From Streptomyces sp. NBC_00554 (GTDB lineage: Bacteria > Actinomycetota > Actinomycetes > Streptomycetales > Streptomycetaceae): DNA of 64,000 bases. The number at the start of each line of letters is the position of its first letter. The first letter of the stretch is position 1. The notes below the pieces were generated by a model that was not told where the DNA came from, did not search any database, and saw only the letters and a program-made list of their open reading frames with translations. The translations under genes were made by a program, and so were the position numbers. Positions 1 through 7,436 of the stretch are shown in pieces. The stretch lies in the NCBI RefSeq assembly GCF_041431135.1, contig NZ_CP107799.1:1798001-1862000 (forward strand). The letters are read 5' to 3'.

Positions 1-2
1 TT

Positions 3-113
3 CCGAGCAACAGCAGGATGTACGGGTCGATCGGCATCCAACTCGGCCACTTCAGGCGTTTCACGGTGCTCCAGTACTCGGTTCTGTGCGGGGTTCAGTA
101 CGTCATCGTCTGA
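3..113 (+). CDS. 3' end of an unidentified gene (partial)
   Basis: The frame starting at base 3 is open from the window edge to a TGA at 111-113 and encodes about 36 residues ending in LQYSVLCGVQYVIV. It is rich in hydrophobic and aromatic residues, which would suit a membrane protein tail, but I do not recognise the family. It lies 99 bp upstream of the LysR gene on the same strand. The call rests only on an open frame reaching the edge, so it may not be a real gene. Confidence 0.3.
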   Translation, partial: PSNSRMYGSIGIQLGHFRRFTVLQYSVLCGVQYVIV

Positions 114-212
114 GGTCGGGTCGTGCCCTCTCCATCGTCCTCCTCCGGGCCGTGATCGGGAATCCTTCATACTGCTCTGACTGTCATCACGTTTCGCGAT
201 AACCTCTGGACC

Positions 213-1082
213 ATGTACGACCCGTCCCAGCTGCGTACCTTTCTTGCGGTGGCGCAAACGCTGAGCTTCACGCAGGCCGCCCGGCGTCTCGGGCTGCGCC
301 AGTCCACGGTCAGCCAGCACGTACGCCGCCTGGAGGACACCGCCGGACGGCAGCTGTTCACGCGCGACACGCACTCCGTGGAGCTCACCGAGGACGGCGA
401 GGCGATGCTCGGCTTCGCGCGCCGGCTGCTGGAGGTGCAGGACCAGGCGACGGCGTTCTTCACGGGGACACGGCTGCGCGGCCGGCTGCGCTTCGGCGCC
501 TCCGAGGACTTCGTCCTCACCCGGCTGACGGAGATCCTGGAGGGCTTCCGGTCCCTCCATCCCGAGGTGGACCTGGAGCTGACCGTCGAACTCTCCGGCA
601 CGCTGCACGAACAGCTCGCGGCGGGAAAACTCGACCTGGTGCTGGCGAAGCGGCGGCCCGAGGACCCGCGCGGCGAACTCGTCCGGCACGACCGCCTCGT
701 GTGGATCGGAGCGGAACGCCTACGCCTCGACCCCGACCGCCCGGTCCCGCTGATCGTCTATCCGCCACCGGGCATCACCCGTGCCCTGGCCCTGGAGGCC
801 CTGGAACGCGAGGGCCGGTCCTGGCGCATCGCCTGCACGAGCGGCAGCCTCAACGGACTCATCGCGGCCGCCCGGGCGGGGCTGGGCGTCATGGCCCACT
901 CCAGGGGGTTCGTGCCACCCGGCCTGGTCCGGGTCCCGGAGCGGGCCGGACTTCCGGAGTTGGGCGAGGTCGACTTCGTCCTGGTGCACGGGCGCCGACG
1001 GACGGCGGCCCAGGGTGCGGCGGACGCGCTGGCGGCGGCGATCCTCGGGGGCGGGGACCGGTTGCGGCGGGACAGGGCGTAA
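213..1082 (+). CDS. LysR-family transcriptional regulator
   Basis: The 289-residue product starts with a classic LysR winged helix-turn-helix: residues 5-62 include LRTFLAVAQTLSFTQAARRL and the recognition-helix stretch RQSTVSQHVRRLE. Residues about 90-285 form the type 2 periplasmic-binding-like effector domain. The length is slightly short of the usual 290-310. LysR proteins bind DNA as tetramers and usually activate a neighbouring gene. The partner is not obvious, because the downstream gene faces it and the upstream one is cut off. An imperfect palindrome ATCACG-TTT-CGCGAT at 186-200 just before the start could be an autoregulatory site (inference). The ATG at 213 begins right at the conserved domain. 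Confidence 0.93.
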   Translation: MYDPSQLRTFLAVAQTLSFTQAARRLGLRQSTVSQHVRRLEDTAGRQLFTRDTHSVELTEDGEAMLGFARRLLEVQDQATAFFTGTRLRGRLRFGASEDFVLTRLTEILEGFRSLHPEVDLELTVELSGTLHEQLAAGKLDLVLAKRRPEDPRGELVRHDRLVWIGAERLRLDPDRPVPLIVYPPPGITRALALEALEREGRSWRIACTSGSLNGLIAAARAGLGVMAHSRGFVPPGLVRVPERAGLPELGEVDFVLVHGRRRTAAQGAADALAAAILGGGDRLRRDRA

Positions 1083-1174
1083 GCGCTCCGCCGGATATGC
1101 GGCTCGTTCGTCGCAGTCCGGTGGCGCGGCTCCCCGCGCTCCGCAGAGGGCTCCTTTCCTGCGGGCCGGTGGGG

Positions 1175-1213
1175 GCTGGTCGCGCAGTTCCCCGCGCCCC
1201 TTGCGGGGCGCGG
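1175..1213. terminator. Hairpin terminator, copy 1 of a short interspersed repeat
   Basis: CCGCGCCCC at 1192-1200 pairs perfectly with GGGGCGCGG at 1205-1213 around a TTGC loop. It sits between the convergent lysR and lrp genes. The 37 bp at 1175-1211 (gctggtcgcgcagttccccg followed by the stem) recur at 21429-21465 and, inverted and partial, at 50682-50710. Confidence 0.75.
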
Positions 1214-1244
1214 TTGTGCACCTGGCTTTGCCGGGTCCGGCCGG

Positions 1245-2225
1245 CTAGCGCACGGGCCTTGCGTAGGTGAGTTGTTTCACCTTGCGCAGGAACGGTGTCG
1301 TCTCGACGTGCCGGACGCCTTTCAGGTTGCCGAGTCTGCCGCTCAGGTAGGCGTAGAGGTCGGCGGTGTCGCGGGCGACGGCGGTCGCGACGATGTTCGA
1401 GGCGCCCGCCGTCGCCGAGGCGAAGGCGATCTCGGGGTGGGTGGCCAGGGCCTGGCCGACGGAGTGGAGGGCGGCGGGGTCGGTCGTGATCCACAGGCAG
1501 GCGGCGAGCGGATAGCCGAGGACCTCCGAGTGGTACTCGACGTCGATGTACACGGCTCCTGAGGCGAACAGCGCGGCGAGGCGGCGTTTGACGGCGGACT
1601 CGGAGTGGCCGGTGGCCCGCTGGAGTTCGGGGTAGGTGGCCCGCCCGTCGCGTTCGAGGGCGGCGATCAGCGGCTCGTCCTCCGGGGCGATCCGGGCGGG
1701 CCCGGAGGCCGTCACGGGTTCGGGGCGCAGGGCGGCGGCCTGCTCGTGCGTGAGCACCTCGAACTTGGCGGTCCAGCCCGTCGGTCCGCCGTAGAAGCGG
1801 TGCAGCAGCTGGTGGGCGCGGATCTCCATGACGCTCGGGGTGCGCGGCAGCTTGCCGAGCAGCAGCTCGTCGTGGTCACCGGGGCGGCGCGGGCGCGAGA
1901 TGCAGAGCACCTCGGTGCCGCCCGAAGCGAGCCCGATCCAGGCGGTGTCGGGTCGCTTGGCGAGCGCGTCGGCGATGGTGCCCGCGTTGTCGGGGGCACA
2001 GCGCAGCCGCAGGATCCACTGGTCCTGGCCCAGCCGTTCGGCATCGCGCACGGCGACGACGCGGAGCCCGCCCTCGGCGCACAGCCTGCGGTAGCGCCGC
2101 GCGATCGTCTGGTCGGAGACACCGAGCACGGCCGCGATCCGGCTGAAGGGAGCGCGGCCGTCCGCCTCCAGCGCGGACAGCAGCTGGAGGTCGAGCCGGT
2201 CGAAGGTGTCGGATTCCACGTGCAT
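1245..2225 (-). CDS. Lrp/AsnC-family regulator with two HTH-RAM modules
   Basis: The 326-residue protein contains two consecutive Lrp-like units. HTH1 spans about residues 8-65 (DRLDLQLLSALEADGRAPFS, recognition helix SDQTIARRYRRL) and is followed by a ligand-binding RAM-type domain. A second HTH lies at about 178-228 (EDEPLIAALERDGRATYPEL, SESAVKRRLAALF), followed by another RAM domain ending near 315. Ordinary Lrp proteins of about 150 residues have one unit, so this is a fused-dimer form common in actinobacteria. ATG at 2225 is chosen because it begins the conserved domain; an in-frame codon at 2348 would overlap the divergent MFS gene. The divergent layout suggests that it controls the efflux gene (inference). 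Confidence 0.9.
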   Translation of the reverse strand: MHVESDTFDRLDLQLLSALEADGRAPFSRIAAVLGVSDQTIARRYRRLCAEGGLRVVAVRDAERLGQDQWILRLRCAPDNAGTIADALAKRPDTAWIGLASGGTEVLCISRPRRPGDHDELLLGKLPRTPSVMEIRAHQLLHRFYGGPTGWTAKFEVLTHEQAAALRPEPVTASGPARIAPEDEPLIAALERDGRATYPELQRATGHSESAVKRRLAALFASGAVYIDVEYHSEVLGYPLAACLWITTDPAALHSVGQALATHPEIAFASATAGASNIVATAVARDTADLYAYLSGRLGNLKGVRHVETTPFLRKVKQLTYARPVR

Positions 2226-2338
2226 CAGGACCACCCCTGTCGGATTCCGGTGCTCCGGCGTCCACGGCCGCCGTGATCGTCCGGCACGGCCCCATCGTAC
2301 GGAGGCATACGCATCGGTGACACAGGGGAGTTGAGGAC

Positions 2339-3826
2339 ATGCGTACATGGGGGCCGCTCACAGCGGTGTGCCTGGGGTCGTTCATGTTGCTGCTGGACGT
2401 GACGATCGCGATCGTCGCGCTGCCCGACATGGCGCGGGCGCTGCACGCGTCGCTGAGCGATCTGCAGTGGGTGATCGACGGCTACGCGCTCGCACTCGCC
2501 GCACTGCTGCTGGGAGTCGGGGCGGCGGCCGACATCCTCGGCCGGCGCCGGGTGCATGTGGCGGGCGTCGTGCTGTTCGCGGTGGCGTCGCTGCTGTGCG
2601 GGCTGGCTCCGGGGCCCGGGATGCTGGTGGCCGCGCGCGCCCTGCAGGGGGTGGGCGCGGCGGCGATGCTCGCGACGACCCTGCCGCTGCTCGGCTCGGC
2701 CTATCAGGGGCGGCAGCGGTCGGCGGCGCTCGGTGTGTGGGGAGCCGTGAGCGGCAGCGCGGCGGCGGTCGGTCCTGTGCTCGGCGGACTGCTCACCGAG
2801 GGGCCCGGCTGGCGGTGGATCTTCTTCGTCAACCTGCCGGTGAGCGTGGCGTCGGTGTGGCTGACCCTGCGGGTGGTGCCGGAGTCGCGTGGCCCGCGCG
2901 GGATGACCGTCGACTGGGCGGGCACGGCGGCGTTCGCGTGCTTCGCGGGGGCGACGACGTACGGGGTGGTGCGGGCCGGGGCCGACGGCTGGACGTCGGC
3001 GGTCCCGGCGGGCTCGTTCGTCCTCGCGGCGCTCTCACTGCTCGCGTTCGTGCTGGTGGAGCGGCGGGTGGCGCACCCGCTGCTGGATCTCTCGCTGCTG
3101 CGCAAGCCGGCGTTCGTGGGCGTGATGGCGGGTGCGCTCGCCTTCAACGGGGTCGCCTTCGGGGTGCTCGCCTACGTTTCGATCTGGACGCAGACGGTGC
3201 TGGGCATGAGCCCGGTGCACGGCGGGCTCGTGCTGCTGCCGCTGACGGGGGCATCGGTCGTGGTCGCGATCCTCGGCGGGCGGCTGCTGCACGGGGTTCC
3301 GGCGTGGCTGACCATCGGCGGCGGGCTGCTGCTGATCGGCTCGGGCAGCTGCTGCCAGGCCGTTCTCGACGCCGGCGCGAGCTGGACGGCGCTGGTGCCG
3401 GGCCTGGTCCTGGTGGGCATCGGCACCGGGCTCGTCGCCCCGGCGATCGCAGGCGCGGCGCTCGCCGCGGTACCGGCCGAGCGGGCGGGCATGGCGGGCG
3501 GCGCGGTCAACACGGCCCGGCAGCTGGGGTACGCCCTCGGCGTCGCCGTGTTCGGCACGGTGCTGACCTCCCGTATGCAGGACACCCTGTCGCACGACGC
3601 GGCCCACACCCTGGCGGGCGGTGGCGCCGGGGCACTGCGGGGCGCGCTGTCCGAACAGACGCTGCGGGCCGCGTTCGCGTCGGGGCTCAATTCGGCGTCG
3701 GTGGCGGCGGGTGTGACGGGGTTGATCGCCGGTGCGCTGGTACTGGTGTTGGTGCGGACGCCGCGTGCCGTGACGGGCGGGGCCGAGAAGCCGGTGGAGC
3801 AGCAGGTGGGAGCGGATCTGGGGTGA
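2339..3826 (+). CDS. MFS transporter, DHA2 (14-TM) drug:H+ antiporter type
   Basis: The 495-residue integral membrane protein has about 14 predicted helices. Residues near 20-35 (LLDVTIAIVALPDMARAL) match motif D1 of the DHA2/EmrB-QacA family, WVIDGYALALAAL forms TM2, and ADILGRRR is the motif A loop. DHA2 proteins export lipophilic drugs or dyes in exchange for protons. The gene is divergent from the Lrp-like regulator with 113 bp between them, the usual layout for a regulator and its efflux target. A 10-bp stem terminator follows 10 bp after the stop. The substrate cannot be told from the sequence. Confidence 0.92.
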   Translation: MRTWGPLTAVCLGSFMLLLDVTIAIVALPDMARALHASLSDLQWVIDGYALALAALLLGVGAAADILGRRRVHVAGVVLFAVASLLCGLAPGPGMLVAARALQGVGAAAMLATTLPLLGSAYQGRQRSAALGVWGAVSGSAAAVGPVLGGLLTEGPGWRWIFFVNLPVSVASVWLTLRVVPESRGPRGMTVDWAGTAAFACFAGATTYGVVRAGADGWTSAVPAGSFVLAALSLLAFVLVERRVAHPLLDLSLLRKPAFVGVMAGALAFNGVAFGVLAYVSIWTQTVLGMSPVHGGLVLLPLTGASVVVAILGGRLLHGVPAWLTIGGGLLLIGSGSCCQAVLDAGASWTALVPGLVLVGIGTGLVAPAIAGAALAAVPAERAGMAGGAVNTARQLGYALGVAVFGTVLTSRMQDTLSHDAAHTLAGGGAGALRGALSEQTLRAAFASGLNSASVAAGVTGLIAGALVLVLVRTPRAVTGGAEKPVEQQVGADLG

Positions 3827-3836
3827 CGTCTGCGGT

Positions 3837-3863
3837 GCCGGTCCCCGAGCCCCGGGGACCGGC
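3837..3863 (+). terminator. Hairpin terminator after the MFS gene
   Basis: GCCGGTCCCC at 3837-3846 pairs perfectly with GGGGACCGGC at 3854-3863, with a 7-nt loop, ten bases past the MFS stop codon. There is no U-tract, which is normal in Streptomyces. Confidence 0.7.
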
Positions 3864-4122
3864 CGATGTCACGCTTCGCGGTCGGAATCGGAACTTCCAC
3901 ATCCGGTTTACGGCTCGTATGGCTCGTACAGATTCGGTGGAGATTACGGGACGGAAACCTACGGAACCGTAGGCGATTGTGTCCGGCCCTTCCCCATGTG
4001 AGGGCATTTCCGCGACTGACCAGTAGGTATGTCGCGCTCTCCGGCGTCCCCGCCCCCCTCCCGCCCCACGGTCCGGTGGGGTAGCTTTCACGGCGCTGTG
4101 CGGAGCGCCACTAGGAGCGGGA

Positions 4123-5949
4123 TTGCGCGAGTTCACCAACCCTCCGTTGGCGTCGGCGCCGCCGGTGGGCGGTTTGGCCGACGTCGTCTTCGACCATGCC
4201 CTCGAAGACCCGCTCCACATCGCCCTCGGCCGCAAGGACGAACAGGGGCAGTGGCGCGATGTGACCGCCGCCGAGTTCCGCGACGAGGTGCTCGCACTGG
4301 CCAAGGGGCTGCTCGCCCAAGGGGTCCGGTTCGGGGACCGGGTCGCGATCATGTGCCGTACGCGCTACGAGTGGACGCTCTTCGACTACGCGCTGTGGAC
4401 GATCGGCGCCCAGGTCGTGCCCGTGTACTCCACCTCCTCCGCCGAGCAGGTCTTCTGGATGCTGCACGACGCCCAGGTGTCGGCCGTCATGGTGGAGCAC
4501 GAGGACCACGCGATGACGATCGCCACGGTCGTCGACCGGCTGCCGCAGCTGCACAAGCTGTGGCAGCTCGACGTGGGCGCGGTGCATGAGCTGTACGAGG
4601 CGGGCGCGCACATCGACGACGAGGTGGTGCACCGGCACCGGCGCGCGGTCACACCCGAGTCGATCGCCACGATCATCTACACCTCCGGCACCACCGGGCG
4701 TCCCAAGGGCTGTGTCATCTCCCACGCGAACTTCATGTTCGAGGCGGACACCGTCATCGAGCGCTGGGAGCCGGTCTTCCACTCCAAGCGCGGCGACGAG
4801 GCCGCCACGCTGCTCTTCCTGCCGCTCGCGCATGTCTTCGGGCGCATGGTGCAGGTCGCCGCGATCCGCGGGCGGGTCAAGTTCGGGCACCAGCCGCAGC
4901 TGAACGCGGCGGCCCTGCTCCCGGACCTGGCCGCGTTCCAGCCGACGTTCTTCCTCGCGGTGCCGTACATCTTCGAGAAGGTCTTCAACGCGGCCCGCCG
5001 CAAGGCCGAGAAGGAGGGCAGGTCGGGCCCCTTCGAGAAGGCCGTCGACATCGCCGTGCGGTACGCGGAGGCGATCGAGGAGAAGGCCTGGGGCATCGGA
5101 CCCGGCCCCTCGGCGGGTCTGCGCGTACAGCACCAGGTCTTCGACAAGCTCGTCTACTCCAAGGTCCGGGCCGCGATGGGCGGCCGGGTGAAGCACGCGA
5201 TGTCCGGCGGCTCGGCGATGGACCGGCGGCTCGGGCTGTTCTTCGCGGGCGCGGGCGTCTTCATCTACGAGGGGTACGGGCTCACCGAGACCACGGCGGC
5301 CGCGACCGCCAACCCGCCCGAGCGCACCCGGTTCGGCACCGTCGGGCAGGCCATCCCCGGCACCACCGTGCACATCGCGGACGACGGCGAGATCTGGCTG
5401 CGCGGCGACAACCTCTTCCAGGGCTATCTCAACGACCCCAAGGCCACCGACGCCACCCTGCACGACGGCTGGCTCGCCACCGGCGACCTGGGCGCGCTCG
5501 ACGAGGACGGCTACCTCACCATCACCGGGCGCAAGAAGGAGATCCTGGTGACCTCCGGCGGCAAGAGCGTCTCGCCGGGCGTGCTCGAGGAGCGCGTACG
5601 CGACCATCCGCTGGTCGCCCAGTGCATCGTGGTCGGCAACGACCGGCCCTACATCGCGGCGCTCGTCACCCTCGACTCCGAGGCCGTCGACCACTGGCTC
5701 CAGATGCGCGACAAGGCGCCGATGCCCCCGGGCGACCTCGTGCGCGATCCCGACCTGGAGACCGAGGTACGGCGCGCGGTGGTCGCCGCGAACACGCTGG
5801 TGTCGCAGGCCGAGTCGATCCGTACGTTCCGGATACTGGCCCACCAGTTCACCGAGGAGCACGGGCTGCTCACCCCTTCGCTGAAGCTGAAGCGGAAGGC
5901 GATCGAGAACGCGTACGCGTCGGAGGTCGAGGCGCTGTACAGGGCGTGA
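4123..5949 (+). CDS. Long-chain fatty acid-CoA ligase (AMP-forming)
   Basis: The 608-residue member of the adenylate-forming superfamily activates a fatty acid with ATP to the acyl-adenylate and transfers it to CoA. Visible motifs are the P-loop-like IYTSGTTGRPKG (about 186-197), YGLTETTAA (about 385), the hinge region WLATGDLGALDEDGYLTITGR (about 450-470) and the catalytic Lys region KEILVTSGGKSVSP. It is of the FadD15-like type found in actinobacteria. The start is a TTG at 4123, supported by AGGAG at 4113-4117 with 5-nt spacing; no ATG or GTG fits the domain start as well. The stop codon lies inside the first unit of a tandem repeat array. It is transcribed alone. Confidence 0.93.
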   Translation: MREFTNPPLASAPPVGGLADVVFDHALEDPLHIALGRKDEQGQWRDVTAAEFRDEVLALAKGLLAQGVRFGDRVAIMCRTRYEWTLFDYALWTIGAQVVPVYSTSSAEQVFWMLHDAQVSAVMVEHEDHAMTIATVVDRLPQLHKLWQLDVGAVHELYEAGAHIDDEVVHRHRRAVTPESIATIIYTSGTTGRPKGCVISHANFMFEADTVIERWEPVFHSKRGDEAATLLFLPLAHVFGRMVQVAAIRGRVKFGHQPQLNAAALLPDLAAFQPTFFLAVPYIFEKVFNAARRKAEKEGRSGPFEKAVDIAVRYAEAIEEKAWGIGPGPSAGLRVQHQVFDKLVYSKVRAAMGGRVKHAMSGGSAMDRRLGLFFAGAGVFIYEGYGLTETTAAATANPPERTRFGTVGQAIPGTTVHIADDGEIWLRGDNLFQGYLNDPKATDATLHDGWLATGDLGALDEDGYLTITGRKKEILVTSGGKSVSPGVLEERVRDHPLVAQCIVVGNDRPYIAALVTLDSEAVDHWLQMRDKAPMPPGDLVRDPDLETEVRRAVVAANTLVSQAESIRTFRILAHQFTEEHGLLTPSLKLKRKAIENAYASEVEALYRA

Positions 5950-6069
5950 GCCCTGCTTGATGTCATTCCGGCAGGGCGTGAGCCCTGCTGGGAGTCGTTC
6001 CGGCGGGGGGATGCGCCCTGCTTGGAGTCGTTCCGGCGGAGCGTGAGCCCTGCCGGAAGTCTTTCTGAC
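5941..6069. repeat. Four tandem 32-33 bp repeats, each with a small hairpin
   Basis: Units run 5941-5972, 5973-6004, 6005-6037 and 6038-6069. The best-conserved part is AGGGCGTGAGCCCTGC (a 5-bp hairpin, AGGGC-gtga-GCCCT) followed by GGAGTCGTTCCGGC. Units 1 and 2 are most alike; units 3 and 4 have drifted. The array starts at the last codons of the acyl-CoA ligase, so the first unit contains its TGA. It could act as a terminator made of repeated stems, or be a replication-slippage product. Confidence 0.8.
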
Positions 6070-6111
6070 GCCTCGTCACTTATCGACGCGTCAGATATTG
6101 ACGGTCCGTCA
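6066..6111. promoter_or_regulatory. Cluster of TGACG/CGTCA palindromes upstream of the ABC operon
   Basis: TGACG-CCT-CGTCA (6066-6078) and TGACGG-T-CCGTCA (6099-6111) are perfect inverted repeats; between them lies GACGCGTC (6085-6092). They end 46 bp before the GTG start of the binding-protein gene. The symmetry and spacing suit a dimeric repressor such as a TetR-family protein. No such regulator gene is in the window. Confidence 0.5.
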
Positions 6112-6157
6112 GATCCCACGCACACTTTCGGTCACTCGCTACGGAGGGGGACCGACC

Positions 6158-7414
6158 GTGTCGCGACCGATCCGCACCATAACCGCCGCCATCGCCGCGC
6201 TACTGCTCGCCGCCACCGCCTGCAACTCGGCCTCCAGTGGCGGGAGTTCGGGCAAGGCGGGCAGCTCCGTGCGCGGAGTGACCGACGACTCGATCAAGGT
6301 CGGTGGGATCGTCTCGATGACGACCGCCACGGGATACTCCAAGAAGGACACCGACCTCGGCGCGAAGGCCCGCTTCGACCGGGCGAACGCGGAAGGCGGC
6401 GTCAACGGCCGCACCATCGACTACCTGGGCGCCGAGGACGACGGGCAGGACCCGGCCAAGAACCTGGCCGCCGCACGCAAACTCGTGCAGCAGGACAAGG
6501 TGTTCGCGATCGCGCCGATGAGCTCGACGACGTTCTCGGGCTCCGACTTCCTGCAGCAGCAGAAGGTCCCCACCTTCGGCTGGGGCACACTGCCCTCCTT
6601 CTGCGGACCCACCTACATCTACGGCTTCGGCGGCTGCATGGTGCCGATGCCCGGCGGCACCATCTCGCAGACCTGGCCCGAAGGGCTCAAGCAGGTGACG
6701 GGCGGCGCAGAGGGCAAGTCCGTGGCGATTCTGGCCAACGACAGCGACGCCGGCACCTTCGCCATCCGCACCTACAAGCAGAGCTTCACCTCGGCGGGCT
6801 ACAAGGTGACGTTCGCGAAGTCGTCCGTGCCCGCGGGCGCCGTGCCGAGCGACTGGTCGGCCTACACGAAGGAGATCCTGCGCAGCAACGGCGGCAAGGC
6901 GCCGGACGCCGTCGTCTCCGTGATGCAGACCCCGTACAACATCGGCCTGTTCACGGCGCTCAAGCGCACCGGATACGACGGTCTGCTCACCGACCCCACC
7001 GACTACGACCCCTCACTGCTCGCCAACAGCGCGACGAAGAAGGCGCTCGACGGGGTGCACATCCTGCTGTCGTTCCAGCCGTTCGAGCAGGACAGCGCGG
7101 CGATGACGCAGTTCAAGGAGGACATCAGGCAGGCGGCCGGGAAGGATGTGCCCTTGAACATGCACATGATGACCGGCTATATGTCCGCCGACCTCTTCCT
7201 CTCCATGGCCGAGAAGGCGGGCAAGGACCTGACGGTGGCGTCCTTCCAGAAGGCCGCGCAGGGATTCTCCGACACGGACACGATGGTCGGCGACCGCGCC
7301 GAACCCCGGGGCCAGAAGGAGTCGTTCGGCTGCGGAGCGCTCGTGCAGCTCAAGGACGGGAAGTACGTGGTGTCGGCGCCCTTCAAGTGCTACACGCCGA
7401 TCCCCTTCAAGTAG
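6158..7414 (+). CDS. Branched-chain amino acid-type ABC transporter substrate-binding lipoprotein
   Basis: The 418-residue secreted lipoprotein has a signal peptide (residues 2-21) ending in the lipobox LAATAC with the lipidated Cys at 22. The rest is a type 1 periplasmic binding fold of the LivJ/Leu-Ile-Val family: IKVGGIVSMTTATGYS..., then GAKARFDRANAEGGVNGR and DGQDPAKNLAAARKLVQQD are typical. GTG at 6158 is chosen over an upstream codon because GAGGGGG lies at 6144-6150 and the signal peptide begins directly. It is the first gene of a three-gene operon with the fused permease/ATPase and the second ATPase. Amino acids, amides or aromatic acids are all possible ligands. Confidence 0.9.
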   Translation: MSRPIRTITAAIAALLLAATACNSASSGGSSGKAGSSVRGVTDDSIKVGGIVSMTTATGYSKKDTDLGAKARFDRANAEGGVNGRTIDYLGAEDDGQDPAKNLAAARKLVQQDKVFAIAPMSSTTFSGSDFLQQQKVPTFGWGTLPSFCGPTYIYGFGGCMVPMPGGTISQTWPEGLKQVTGGAEGKSVAILANDSDAGTFAIRTYKQSFTSAGYKVTFAKSSVPAGAVPSDWSAYTKEILRSNGGKAPDAVVSVMQTPYNIGLFTALKRTGYDGLLTDPTDYDPSLLANSATKKALDGVHILLSFQPFEQDSAAMTQFKEDIRQAAGKDVPLNMHMMTGYMSADLFLSMAEKAGKDLTVASFQKAAQGFSDTDTMVGDRAEPRGQKESFGCGALVQLKDGKYVVSAPFKCYTPIPFK

Positions 7415-7436
7415 CCGATCAGCAGAGGGACTCGGG

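Noticed and set aside
4011..4036. CGCGAC-N14-GTCGCG and ACTG-AC-CAGT dyads as an operator of the acyl-CoA ligase
   Set aside because: The arms are short and such dyads are frequent in GC-rich DNA; no supporting regulator nearby.
4111..5862. 583-codon frame opposite the acyl-CoA ligase
   Set aside because: A mirror frame of a well-supported gene with no recognisable motif; third-position GC of the sense gene explains it.
5941..6069. CRISPR array
   Set aside because: The repeats are directly adjacent with no unique spacers, only four units, and there are no cas genes.
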